This document shows, piece by piece, positions 14,856 through 22,139 of a DNA stretch of 35,785 nucleotides. Position 1 is the first letter of the stretch. The number at the start of each line of letters is the position of its first letter. The DNA is from a virus. Where the stretch lies: IMG/VR virus record IMGVR_UViG_3300049448_000640, positions 1 through 35,785 of that record, one strand, 5' to 3'. The notes under the pieces are model-generated. The model had not been told where the DNA came from and did not search any database. It saw only the letters and a list, made by a program, of their open reading frames with translations. Both the position numbers and the translations under genes were made by a program.

Positions 14856-15520
14856 ACCGCCCGACGAACGCCCAGACGCCCATGGATTCGAACGGCGTTC
14901 CGGGCGATTCAGGCCTCGCCTGCTGGCTCGAGGCGGTCCGGCACCGGCGCGCGCAGTTGGAGACGGGCCTTCGCGCGGGCGAGCGAGCGCGGGCGGTGCT
15001 CGATCAGATCCTGTCGGTCCGGCGCCAGATGAGCGGCCTCGCCGAAGATTTGTACGGAAGTGCCTGGGCGGCGCTCGAGCGCGCTTCCTCGGATCTCGCC
15101 GAGTTCGACCGACAGAGCCAGGGGGCACTGGACGAGTCGAAGAAGCGGCTCCGCGAAGCGGGCAGGCAGCTGTTCTCGCACGTCGCCAAGGACGCACCGG
15201 AGAAGCCCGGCAAATCGGACTCGGAGGTCCGGCAGCTCGAGCAAGAGCACAGGGACGCGCAAGCGGCGGATGCCCGCCTGCTCGAGGAGCGACTCGCTGC
15301 CAGAGCCCCGCTCGAAGCCCGCTACGCGGCTGCTGCGCGAGACCTTCTCTTCGCCGGCCAGGCGCTGATCCTCTCCCTCGAAGCGGACCGACCGCGTCTC
15401 AACACCGCGATTGAGTGCGCCGCCGGGGCGGAAAACGAGCTGAGGGACATAGCTCGGATCGAGGCGCGGAACCGCCCGGTGGATCCCGAAGACCCGCCGC
15501 GGCTCGGAGGGCCCCGGTGA
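14852..15520 (+). CDS. coiled-coil hypothetical protein
   Basis: A 222-residue protein in an ATGA overlap with the preceding gene. Most of the length (residues 25-185) is charged helical sequence suited to a coiled coil (LETGLRAGERARAVLDQIL, LERASSDLAEFDRQSQG, RQLEQEHRDAQAADARL). The C-terminus is polar and proline-rich. No membrane helix, signal peptide or catalytic motif is seen. The shared operon with a one-TM protein suggests a membrane-associated complex, but that is guesswork. Family not recognised. Confidence 0.6.
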   Translation: MNRPTNAQTPMDSNGVPGDSGLACWLEAVRHRRAQLETGLRAGERARAVLDQILSVRRQMSGLAEDLYGSAWAALERASSDLAEFDRQSQGALDESKKRLREAGRQLFSHVAKDAPEKPGKSDSEVRQLEQEHRDAQAADARLLEERLAARAPLEARYAAAARDLLFAGQALILSLEADRPRLNTAIECAAGAENELRDIARIEARNRPVDPEDPPRLGGPR

Positions 15521-15918
15521 TGCGCCCCGAGAACGGTGTCCCCGCGGCGCCGGAGCCGGCGAGATTCTTCCTCTACCTCTCCGGGCGCATGAAGAAGCCC
15601 GCCGTCGCGGCCGGCGGTCGCGACCTCGAGCGCTGGGGGCGCGCGTGGGCGCGTCGCTGGTGGGTGGTGCTGGCAGGCACTGCCGACCAGGCTCGGGCCG
15701 CGATCGCCCGCTACAACCGCAAGTGCGCGCGAGTCGGGCTCGCGGTGCCGGTCCGGGCCGCGAGCTTCGGGATCCTCGAGGCGGGGCACAACGCCGCGGG
15801 CGGCCCGGATCCGCCGGGCAAGCGCGCGCGGGACCCCCGCCGGCCGGCGCCGGGCGCGATCTCGCGCCGCCGCGCCGCGGCGCGCGGGCCCACCGCCGCC
15901 GGAGATCACGCGATCTGA
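15520..15918 (+). CDS. basic hypothetical protein
   Basis: A 132-residue protein whose ATG overlaps the previous stop (GTGATG at 15517-15522). The middle has RDLERWGRAWARRWWVVLAG, followed by TADQARAAIARYNRKCARVG, an ordered alpha/beta-like core. The last 45 residues are Arg/Ala/Pro-rich and look disordered. The overall charge is strongly positive, consistent with nucleic-acid contact, but no motif proves it. It is the last gene of the first early block, before a non-coding gap and the ParB-like gene. Confidence 0.45.
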   Translation: MRPENGVPAAPEPARFFLYLSGRMKKPAVAAGGRDLERWGRAWARRWWVVLAGTADQARAAIARYNRKCARVGLAVPVRAASFGILEAGHNAAGGPDPPGKRARDPRRPAPGAISRRRAAARGPTAAGDHAI

Positions 15919-15985
15919 CGACGTGCCGGGGCACCGGCAGCCCGAACGAGGTGCGGCCCCTCGGCGGGCGGCGGCGCAAGCCACC

Positions 15986-16000
15986 GGCCGGGCCCCGGCC
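15986..16000. promoter_or_regulatory. GC palindrome upstream of the ParB-like gene
   Basis: Two 7-base arms (GGCCGGG / CCCGGCC) around one C in the 127-base gap before the ParB-like gene, 46 bases ahead of its ATG. AGGGAGG follows just before the start codon. It could be an operator, a short terminator stem or a ParB-binding centromere-like site. No second copy was noticed nearby. Confidence 0.3.
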
Positions 16001-16045
16001 AACTGAATCTCCCGAACGACCTGGAACGCCTTCAGGGAGGAAGAC

Positions 16046-17503
16046 ATGAAGAAGCAATCGAAGAGCGGGACAAGCCTCGTTCCGCTGGCCAAGCTGGTGA
16101 TCAACAAGAATGTCCGCACCCCGAGCGATGCCGGCCTCGCGGAGCTCACCGCGAGCGTCAAGGCGAACGGCATCCTGCAGCCGCTGCTCGTCCGCGCGAA
16201 GGGCACGAAGTACGAGCTCGTCTGCGGCCACCGCCGGCTCGCCGCGGCGCGCGCGGCCGGGCTGACGGAGGTGCCGGTGTTCGCGCGCGAGCTCGACGAC
16301 GCCGGCGCCCTCGCGGCGCAGATCGTGGAGAACCTGCAGCGCGAGGACGCGCACGCGCTCGATGAGGCCGACGCCTATCGCCGGCTCCAGGCGGACGCGA
16401 AGCTCGACGTTGCGACGATCGCCGCGCGCGTCGGCCGCTCAGTCCCGTACGTCTACGACCGGATGCGGCTGGCTGACCTGGTCCCCGAGGCGAAGAAGCT
16501 CTTCCGCGAGGGCAGGATCACGCCCGGGCATGCCGTCGTGCTCGCGCGCCTCAAGCCGGAGCGGCAGAAGCTCGCCCTCGACCCGATCAAGGGCGGCACG
16601 TTCGAGCGGGAGCACGTTCTTTTCACCCCGGACCAGGAGAACCGGCTCAAGCCGGGCGAGGAGGAAATGCAGAAGCTCCGCACAGTGCGCGAGCTGCAGG
16701 GCTGGGTCGACGAGCACGTGAAGTTCGACCTCGAGGCCCGCGATCTGCCGCAACTCTTCCCGGACACGCACAAGACGCTCGAGGCGGCCAAGGATGACCT
16801 CGAGTTGATCGTGCCCATCACGCGCGACTACCACGTGCACCCCGACGCCCATGACGGGGCGCGCACGTACGGCCCCATGTCGTGGAAGCGCGCAGACGGC
16901 AAGGAGAAGTCGAAGGGCTGCAAGGCGTCGGCCGTCGGCGTGTTCGTCATCGGTCCCGGTCGCGGGGAGTCTCTCCGCGTCTGCGTGAAGAAGGGCTGCC
17001 CGATCCACTGGCCGAAGAGCAAGGCGAACTCCAAGACCGATGCGAACCCCCGCGCCGCAGCTGCGTCCGCGCGAGCGCTCAAGGCCGAGCACGCTCGGCG
17101 CGACGAGTACGCGCGTCGCGAAGCCGCCCGCGCCCGGTTCACGAAGGCGATCCCGGCGATCGCCGAAGAACTCGCCGGCGCGCTCGCGAAGCAGAAGGCG
17201 CCCGCCAAGGGCCGCCTGGCCGAGCTCCTGATCAAGGGAGTGTCGGACTACCGAAGCTCGAAGTTCGCGAACCTCATGAAGCGCGGGAAGACGGCTGACG
17301 ACCTGGTCCGCTGGTGCGCGTTCATGGTCATCGTCCGCGAGCTGAACGACTACGACGCGCCGTCGGCGGTCCCGAAGCTCCTGAAGCCATTCGGCATTGA
17401 CGTGCAGAAGATCGTCGACAGATTCCCGATCGAGAAGCCCACGAAGGCGGCCGCCGGCCAGGCGCCTGCGGACGAGTCCAGCGACGAGGGCGAAGAGGAG
17501 TGA
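16046..17503 (+). CDS. ParB/Spo0J-family protein
   Basis: A 485-residue protein with AGGGAGGAAG ahead of the start. Residues 10-110 are the ParB N-terminal CTPase-like fold: PLAKLVIN, NGILQPLLVR, the GHRRLAAARAAG box at 61-72 and QIVENLQRED at 92-101. Residues 120-145 form a helix-turn-helix (DVATIAARVGRSVPYVYDR). The C-terminal half is long and less typical, with a cysteine/histidine group (GCKASAVG, RVCVKKGCPIHW) that may bind zinc, then charged helices and an acidic tail. ParB proteins bind parS and spread along DNA. No ParA is in the window, so a role in replication control or transcription is as likely as partition. Confidence 0.83.
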   Translation: MKKQSKSGTSLVPLAKLVINKNVRTPSDAGLAELTASVKANGILQPLLVRAKGTKYELVCGHRRLAAARAAGLTEVPVFARELDDAGALAAQIVENLQREDAHALDEADAYRRLQADAKLDVATIAARVGRSVPYVYDRMRLADLVPEAKKLFREGRITPGHAVVLARLKPERQKLALDPIKGGTFEREHVLFTPDQENRLKPGEEEMQKLRTVRELQGWVDEHVKFDLEARDLPQLFPDTHKTLEAAKDDLELIVPITRDYHVHPDAHDGARTYGPMSWKRADGKEKSKGCKASAVGVFVIGPGRGESLRVCVKKGCPIHWPKSKANSKTDANPRAAAASARALKAEHARRDEYARREAARARFTKAIPAIAEELAGALAKQKAPAKGRLAELLIKGVSDYRSSKFANLMKRGKTADDLVRWCAFMVIVRELNDYDAPSAVPKLLKPFGIDVQKIVDRFPIEKPTKAAAGQAPADESSDEGEEE

Positions 17504-17991
17504 GCTACGCGGCCACGACCTCCGTCCCGATCGAGCGCACTCGCGCGGCGATCGAAGAGCTGGTGCGCGAGAAGGGCGCGACCCAGTTCATGAGCGCGTT
17601 CGACCATGAGCACGGCAAGGCCATCATCGGGTGGACGCTGGCCGGCCGCATGGTGCGTCTGCAGGTGCCACTTCCGCGGCCGGACGAGAAGCGCTTCATG
17701 CACCGCCGCACGCGCAGCGGCTTCTCATGGCGGGACCTTCCGAAGGAGAAGCAGCGCATCCTCTGGGAGCAGGCCTGCCGCGCGCGCTGGCGCGCCATCC
17801 TCCTGATCATGGTGGCGAAGTTCGAGGCGGTCGAGGCCGGAATCTCGGACTACGAGCGCGAGTTCCTCGCAGACACGGTCATGGCCGACGGCAGCACGGT
17901 CGGCACCTGGCTTCGGCCTCAGCTCGATGCCATGTACTCGAATGGCCGCATGCCCGCGCTTCTGCCCGGCATCGGGGAGACAGGGCGATGA
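17500..17991 (+). CDS. conserved phage hypothetical protein
   Basis: A 163-residue protein starting at GTG 17500 in a four-base overlap with the ParB-like gene. It begins SVPIERTRAAIEELVREKGATQFM and continues AIIGWTLAGRMVRLQVPLP, then helices RARWRAILLIMVAKFEAVEAGI and FLADTVMADGSTVGTWL. I recall this pattern from uncharacterised phage and prophage genes next to ParB or nuclease genes. The alpha/beta N-terminus and helical C-terminus suggest a DNA- or protein-binding role, but no motif gives a reaction. Translational coupling to ParB suggests related jobs. Confidence 0.65.
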   Translation: MSYAATTSVPIERTRAAIEELVREKGATQFMSAFDHEHGKAIIGWTLAGRMVRLQVPLPRPDEKRFMHRRTRSGFSWRDLPKEKQRILWEQACRARWRAILLIMVAKFEAVEAGISDYEREFLADTVMADGSTVGTWLRPQLDAMYSNGRMPALLPGIGETGR

Positions 17992-17996
17992 GACGA

Positions 17997-18422
17997 CTAC
18001 CGCTGTGGTCGATCCCTCGCCGTGAGATCACGAATGATGAAGGAAAGTTCGTCACCCTTGATCATCGAGATCCATTGGCAGCTCACGCAATGATAGAAGC
18101 TGTGCGGCCCCCGCGTCATAGCCGATACACGGCAACGCGGGCAATACACCGCATCATGGTACCCGCCCCCGGGCCGGCGCATGAAAAGTGCGCCCCGCTC
18201 GTGCGTGAACTCTTCCGCCGAGCGCGCGGCCGCAAGCTCCTCATGCAGCTTACGAACCTGCTCTTCGAGCTCGCGGTTCTTCTCTTGAGCACGCGCGAGT
18301 TCCTTTTCGCCAATGCCGACGCGGGTCTTGAGGAGGTCGACGTGGTCCCGGCTGGCCAGAGCGCCGGGGATGGCGCTGAGCCATTTCCAGAAAGTGCCTG
18401 CGGCCTGGGCAATGGGGTTCAT
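17997..18422 (-). CDS. minus-strand coiled-coil zinc-ribbon protein
   Basis: A 141-residue protein on the minus strand between two plus-strand early genes. Residues 25-75 are a coiled coil (VGIGEKELARAQEKNREL, EEQVRKLHEELAAARS). Residues 92-116 hold a zinc-ribbon pattern, YCPRC then FYHCVSC, with 16 residues between the two CxxC pairs. The first 20 residues are mildly hydrophobic (FWKWLSAIPGALA) and could bind membrane. The layout (helix, coil, C-terminal ribbon) is common among uncharacterised prophage proteins. Being opposite to the operon suggests expression in the lysogen. The upstream ribosome site is weak. Confidence 0.6.
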   Translation of the reverse strand: MNPIAQAAGTFWKWLSAIPGALASRDHVDLLKTRVGIGEKELARAQEKNRELEEQVRKLHEELAAARSAEEFTHERGALFMRRPGGGYHDAVYCPRCRVSAMTRGPHSFYHCVSCQWISMIKGDELSFIIRDLTARDRPQR

Positions 18423-18464
18423 GAGGGCGACGACAGTACCACGCCTGTGACAGGAGGCTAGGCG

Positions 18465-18674
18465 ATGAAGACGTGCGGAAAGTGCGGCAAGGAAGGGCAC
18501 AACGCGCGGACCTGCAAGGGGAGCGGAGCCGCCAAGGCCACCGCCAAGGCTTCGCCGGCGCCGTCGCGCGCGACCGTGAAGGAATCGCTCATCGCCAGGC
18601 AGAAGCAACTGCGGCATGAGCTCGCGGTTCTCGATCGCGTGCTCGCTGATCTCAACACTATCGGAGTTTCCTGA
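18465..18674 (+). CDS. CCHC zinc-knuckle protein
   Basis: A 69-residue protein with AGGAGG before its ATG. Residues 4-17 (CGKCGKEGHNARTC) match the CX2CX4HX4C retroviral-type zinc knuckle exactly. A Lys/Ala linker follows, then a C-terminal amphipathic helix (RQKQLRHELAVLDRVLADL) likely to oligomerise. Zinc knuckles bind single-stranded RNA or DNA. This one would be a small nucleic-acid binding adaptor made early in infection. The knuckle is clear; its partner is unknown. Confidence 0.72.
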   Translation: MKTCGKCGKEGHNARTCKGSGAAKATAKASPAPSRATVKESLIARQKQLRHELAVLDRVLADLNTIGVS

Positions 18675-18687
18675 GGAGGACCGACAG

Positions 18688-19173
18688 ATGGGACGCGCAA
18701 GGCTGCGGATCGGCAAGGAGATCATCCCGATGTTCCTGAGAAGCGGCTGGCGCGCAGCTGTTCCCGCCATGCCGCTCCGCGATGTGAAGGTGATCGAGAT
18801 GAAGCTCGGTGAATGGACGATCGACCTGTTGCTCGAGAGCCCGGATCTGCTTGGACCCGCGAGCGCGACGTTCGAAAGCGCTCCCGAGTTCGTCGCGCGC
18901 TTCAACGTCGAGGGCGCACTGCGGCTCCCGCAGGGAAACGCGGTCGCGCTCCAGCTGGCCCGCATCGCCGATGGGACCTGCAGCTGCCAGACGCCGCCGG
19001 CGGACGCCATGGCGCGTTCCGGCTATCAATGCCCGGCATGCCTCGCCAAGTCGGCGCTCGAGCACATGCCGTCCGACTGGGTATCCACCGCTCACGACGT
19101 CCGTCGCGAGCTCGGCGAGACCGTCCCGCCGCCTGACCCGGGTGAGGTGACGGACGAGGTGGCCGGAGCATGA
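18688..19173 (+). CDS. hypothetical protein with zinc-binding cysteines
   Basis: A 161-residue protein; ATG 18688 follows GAGGAGGA. The first half is beta-rich (LRDVKVIEMKLGEWTIDLLLES). Near residues 97-115 a cysteine group appears (GTCSCQTPP, then YQCPACLAK), enough for one zinc ion. The C-terminus is acidic and ends in a four-base overlap with the next gene. No catalytic signature is recognised. It is co-transcribed with the zinc-knuckle gene and may share its nucleic-acid role. Confidence 0.55.
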   Translation: MGRARLRIGKEIIPMFLRSGWRAAVPAMPLRDVKVIEMKLGEWTIDLLLESPDLLGPASATFESAPEFVARFNVEGALRLPQGNAVALQLARIADGTCSCQTPPADAMARSGYQCPACLAKSALEHMPSDWVSTAHDVRRELGETVPPPDPGEVTDEVAGA

Positions 19174-19361
19174 GCCGGGTCGAGATCGAGGTGCAGCTGC
19201 AGGCCGGGCCCGGGGCCTCCTCGAGGATCGACGCCATCGTCTCCGCGCTCGTCCGCCATGAACGGCGGCAGCGCCGGCTCAGCTTCCTTCTCTGGATCGT
19301 GATCGTCGCCTTCTCCGCGCTCGCATTCGCGCTCACGTACCACCGGTGTTTCGGCAACTGA
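19170..19361 (+). CDS. small one-TM protein
   Basis: A 63-residue protein in an ATGA overlap. Residues 1-35 are polar with basic runs (RHERRQRRL). Residues 37-57 form a clear transmembrane helix (FLLWIVIVAFSALAFALTY). It ends in CFGN. The topology resembles many small phage inner-membrane proteins of unknown role. It cannot be assigned to a family. Confidence 0.5.
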   Translation: MSRVEIEVQLQAGPGASSRIDAIVSALVRHERRQRRLSFLLWIVIVAFSALAFALTYHRCFGN

Positions 19362-19397
19362 CGTACAGGACACAGCCAACCAGGGAGGGATCACCGC

Positions 19398-19583
19398 ATG
19401 AAGGGGAACCGGCTGACGAAGGCGATGACGGAAGCGTTTGACGCTCACGAGAAACACCGCGAGGCCATGGCCGAGGCGCGGAAGGCCCACCGGGCGGCCA
19501 AGGAGGCCGACGATCACGTGCGCCACGTTCGCCGGCTCGAGCGCGAGTCCGCGCAATCCCGCAGCCGCGGGCGGGCCGCGTGA
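19398..19583 (+). CDS. small charged helical protein
   Basis: A 61-residue protein after a GGGAGGG ribosome site. It is almost entirely one charged helix (AFDAHEKHREAMAEARKAHR, DDHVRHVRRLERESAQS) rich in His, Arg, Glu and Ala. No membrane or metal-binding motif is seen. Size and composition suggest a small DNA- or protein-binding helper. It is a weak but plausible gene, since the ribosome site is good and it fills the gap between operon neighbours. Confidence 0.45.
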   Translation: MKGNRLTKAMTEAFDAHEKHREAMAEARKAHRAAKEADDHVRHVRRLERESAQSRSRGRAA

Positions 19584-19598
19584 GCGTAAGGCATCAGC

Positions 19599-19961
19599 GT
19601 GAGTGGGCGCGCCGAAGGGACGGTGCCTAGGATGGCGCGGTTGCGCTCGCTCGAATACGGAGTCCCGTGGGTCCACGAATGGCTTGAGGAGCCGACGCCC
19701 GGGGACCCTGCGCTCAATGGCGCCTACCGGGGCTCGCTCCCGGTGCGCCACGTAGCGCAGGGACTCTCCGGGGCGGACCTGGGCGAGCTGCGTCCGACGC
19801 CGGCGCCGGGGCAGATCTGGCGCCGCGGGCCGCTCACGGTTCGCGTTCTCGAGGTGACCGCCGCGACCGTGCGCTTCCTCGAGCTCGACCGGCGCCACAA
19901 CACGCGCCGGATCCGCCGCTGCGAGTTCATCCGCTCCTCGCGCCTCAAGGCCGAGCGATGA
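19599..19961 (+). CDS. hypothetical protein with small C-terminal beta domain
   Basis: A 120-residue protein, starting at GTG 19599 or ATG 19632. The C-terminal 50 residues (GQIWRRGPLTVRVLEVTAATVRFLELDRRHNTRR) look like a small SH3-like barrel seen in phage and mobile-element hypothetical proteins, of the form 'GQ.WR......V..V....V.......'. The N-terminus has VPWVHEWLEEPTPGD, a loop-rich segment. It overlaps the VRR-NUC gene by four bases. Function unknown; binding to nucleic acid or a partner nuclease is possible by position. Confidence 0.5.
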   Translation: MSGRAEGTVPRMARLRSLEYGVPWVHEWLEEPTPGDPALNGAYRGSLPVRHVAQGLSGADLGELRPTPAPGQIWRRGPLTVRVLEVTAATVRFLELDRRHNTRRIRRCEFIRSSRLKAER

Positions 19962-20371
19962 GCCAGCGTCGCATCTCTTCGGCCGAGCTCCGGAGCCTCG
20001 CCATCGGCTCGCTGGCGGCCCATGAGCAGCTCCAAGCGGCCGTGCTGACGTTCCTGCAGCTGAACGGCGTGCCGGCGGTCCCGGTGCACACCGGGCCGCG
20101 CGTGAGGCCGCGTGCCGGCGGCGGCTTCGACCTCAAGCGGAACTCGGGGCAGCGCGGACTGGCCGACGTCCTCGCGTGCATGCCGCCTCTCGGTCGACTG
20201 CTGCTTATCGACCTCAAGACCGGCCACGCCCGGCTCTCGAGCGAGCAGGCGCAGCTGCACCGGCGCTTCGCCGACGCCGGCGCCCGGTGCCTGACCGTCC
20301 GCAGCCTCGACGATCTCAAACCTCACATGCCGATCGGCTACGCCCGGATCCAGCCCCAAGGAGGGAACTGA
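19958..20371 (+). CDS. VRR-NUC-type nuclease
   Basis: A 137-residue protein in an ATGA overlap. The core matches the VRR-NUC (PD-(D/E)xK) fold: helix EQLQAAVLTFLQLNGV, strand and PVHTG, then GQRGLADVLACM with the conserved Asp, LLLIDLKTG with the Asp-x-Lys pair, and LSSEQAQLHRRFADAG. The family cuts branched DNA and includes Holliday-junction resolvases and phage recombination nucleases. It is a stand-alone domain, as in many phage early operons. Likely role: processing of recombination or replication intermediates. Confidence 0.78.
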   Translation: MSQRRISSAELRSLAIGSLAAHEQLQAAVLTFLQLNGVPAVPVHTGPRVRPRAGGGFDLKRNSGQRGLADVLACMPPLGRLLLIDLKTGHARLSSEQAQLHRRFADAGARCLTVRSLDDLKPHMPIGYARIQPQGGN

Positions 20372-20790
20372 TGAAGCTTGAAGTCAGCGGCCGTGTCGTC
20401 GGCCACAGCATCTTCCAGCCGAACCCGAAGGACGAGCCCGAGCTCGAGCTGGTGCGGATCTCCATGACCGTCTCGCCTGCGACGGAGAACGCGGAGAAGC
20501 ACACGAAGGCCGTCCTCGTCGTCGACAAGGCGGAGGCCTGGCGGAACCTCGTCCTCGGCCGAATGGTGAAGATCACGATCGAGGACTCGCAGCAGGACCT
20601 CTTCCTGCCGCCGACCACCGACGATCCCGCTGGGCCGACTATTACGCCCAAGGGAACGATCTCCACGAAGGACCCGGAGACCGGCGCGCAGCTCGTGGCG
20701 GATCTCGGTGACCCAAAGGCGACGGCGCGCGTCGTCGGCGCGGTAGTTCGCGGCCGCACCAGGCAGCGGAAGGGAGAGCTCGCCAACTGA
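20371..20790 (+). CDS. hypothetical early protein
   Basis: A 139-residue protein whose ATG shares a base with the VRR-NUC stop. It begins MKLEVSGRVVGHSI and is beta-rich in the first half (ELVRISMTVSP, AVLVVDKAEAWRNL), with a polar middle (FLPPTTDDPAGPTITPKG) and a basic C-terminus (VVRGRTRQRKGE). The pattern suggests a beta-barrel or OB-like nucleic-acid binder, perhaps a single-strand binding helper. No family is recognised with confidence. It lies directly before the replication gene. Confidence 0.5.
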   Translation: MKLEVSGRVVGHSIFQPNPKDEPELELVRISMTVSPATENAEKHTKAVLVVDKAEAWRNLVLGRMVKITIEDSQQDLFLPPTTDDPAGPTITPKGTISTKDPETGAQLVADLGDPKATARVVGAVVRGRTRQRKGELAN

Positions 20791-20952
20791 CATTCGAACG
20801 GCACATGGGGCGGGCGGCTCCCATGAGGAGAGGCGGCAAGCACAGCACCGGAGTTCTAGAGGTACGCACGGCAGCCAAGGCAAACCGCCAGCCCGCCCCG
20901 GTAGCACCTGAACGCAGCAGCACGGACGCAGTCGCACGACGAGGGATCGAAC

Positions 20953-21633
20953 ATGGCCGAAAGGGACGTACCCGAGGAAGGCACCACTCGCGCGGTGCGG
21001 AAGCCGAGCGAGCCACTCCCATGGGCGAGGTTCTGGTGGAAGGAATGGCTGGCGGATCCGGGACTCAGGCGGCTCACGCTCGATCAGCGTGGCCGCTTCA
21101 TGGACGTCTTCGCATCCACCTACGGCACGGACACGCCCGGGGTGATGGACGAGGACGCCGTGCGCGCCTGGGCGGGGTATTCGCCCGAGGACTGGAAGAA
21201 GGTCCGCGAAGCGTTCGCCCGGGTATTCAATCTCAAGCGCCGCAAAGGGAAATGGGTTCTCGTGGCAATTCTTCAGGACTACGAGGCCTCACTGGAGATC
21301 TGGAAGCGTGCTCGCGAACGGTCGATGAAGGGCGTCGCTGCGCGTCGTGGTGGCAAGGACTTAGCAACCCCGGGTTCAACCCCGGGTCAACCTCAGGTGC
21401 CACCGGGAGCAGCACCCCAGGTCGAGCTGGGGTTGAACAAGATTCTAGATTCAGATTCAGAGAAGAGATTGAAGACAGGCAAGTCAGAATCAGATTCAAG
21501 CGCCAGAGCGCAGACTTCGCGCTCTCGCGCTGGCTCGGCTGGCTCGGCTGGCCCGTCCCGTCAGAGCGTGCTCGATCCTATCGCCGCGCGTGCGTTGGAC
21601 GGCAAACCCCCAGCGAATGGGGGAAGCGCATGA
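20953..21633 (+). CDS. replication protein with DUF1376-like domain
   Basis: A 226-residue protein with GAGGG before the ATG. Residues 20-110 match the DUF1376/phage-replication winged-helix pattern: WARFWWKEWLAD, LTLDQRGRFMDVFASTY, GVMDEDAVRAWAGYSPEDWKKV, VFNLKRRKGKWV. Residues 125 onward are low-complexity, and that DNA holds the iteron-like repeats and an AT-rich tract of a probable origin. The arrangement recalls lambda gpO, whose gene contains ori. The protein would bind the repeats through its N-terminal domain and recruit a helicase. The C-terminal part looks linker-like, so loader contact is not visible. Confidence 0.75.
   Translation: MAERDVPEEGTTRAVRKPSEPLPWARFWWKEWLADPGLRRLTLDQRGRFMDVFASTYGTDTPGVMDEDAVRAWAGYSPEDWKKVREAFARVFNLKRRKGKWVLVAILQDYEASLEIWKRARERSMKGVAARRGGKDLATPGSTPGQPQVPPGAAPQVELGLNKILDSDSEKRLKTGKSESDSSARAQTSRSRAGSAGSAGPSRQSVLDPIAARALDGKPPANGGSA
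21365..21500 (+). other. ori: putative replication origin (iterons plus AT-rich tract)
   Basis: Three tandem 11-base units related to CAACCCCGGGT lie at 21365-21375, 21377-21387 and 21388-21398 (third: CAACCTCAGGT). A degenerate copy is at 21413-21422 and an inverted copy (AGCTGGGGTTG) at 21425-21435. An AT-rich tract with repeated CAGATTCA motifs follows from 21437 to about 21500, standing out in this GC-rich DNA. Iterons followed by an AT-rich unwinding region inside an initiator gene is the lambda ori plan. Confidence 0.62.
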
Positions 21634-22139
21634 GCCATGCCACCCCCATCGCGGACTCGCTCGTCCGTCGCATGCACGCGCAGCTGGCACCCCTCGGAGT
21701 GGACGTCTACCTCCATCGGGCGAACGTCCTCGAGATGTGCGAGCGCTTGCCGGGTCAGGTCGAGAACCCGCCTGGGCTGTTCGTCAGCTGGTGCCAGCGC
21801 GAGGCCGATGCGCGGCGCGCGGGTCAGGCCGCGGCCGAGAAGGACCGGTGGCGCTACGGCGAGCTGCAGGTCGAGGTCTATCGCGCGATCGCAGAGCGCC
21901 GGTGGACGCCACGCGACCTCGCTCGCGTCCTCACGCAGGCCTCGCGCGAGAGCTACCCGGCGCTCAACCCGCGCACGATCGAGATGCTCCGATCAATGGG
22001 CGACTGCTGGGACGCGCAGCCGCGGATCCGCACCGAGAGAGGCGAGGGGCCGATTCACGCCGGCGCGAGGGATGCGACCGGCCGGGCGAACCACGAAGCG
22101 GGTACAGGGAGGTCGGTTGATGCTGGTGCTCAGTCGTAG
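21630..22139 (+). CDS. hypothetical protein downstream of replication gene
   Basis: A 169-residue protein in an ATGA overlap with the replication gene. It is mostly helical (ADSLVRRMHAQLAPLGV, HRANVLEMCERLPGQ, RWRYGELQVEVYRAIAERR) with a disordered Gly/Arg-rich tail. Its position directly after an initiator matches helicase loaders or replication partners such as lambda gpP, but no Walker motif is present, so that is only a guess. Its last 20 bases overlap the csrA gene. Confidence 0.5.
   Translation: MSHATPIADSLVRRMHAQLAPLGVDVYLHRANVLEMCERLPGQVENPPGLFVSWCQREADARRAGQAAAEKDRWRYGELQVEVYRAIAERRWTPRDLARVLTQASRESYPALNPRTIEMLRSMGDCWDAQPRIRTERGEGPIHAGARDATGRANHEAGTGRSVDAGAQS

Noticed and set aside
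17988-18461. Forward frame overlapping by ATGA the preceding gene
   Set aside because: No domain or sensible composition. The minus strand over the same bases gives a coiled coil and zinc ribbon.
18423-19010. Extension of the minus-strand zinc-ribbon gene upstream to 19010
   Set aside because: The added part is Ser/Arg-rich shadow sequence across two well-supported forward genes.
20805-21629. Long open frame ahead of the gene at 21630
   Set aside because: It is the shadow of the replication gene and lacks a ribosome site or domain. Only the part from 21630 looks real.
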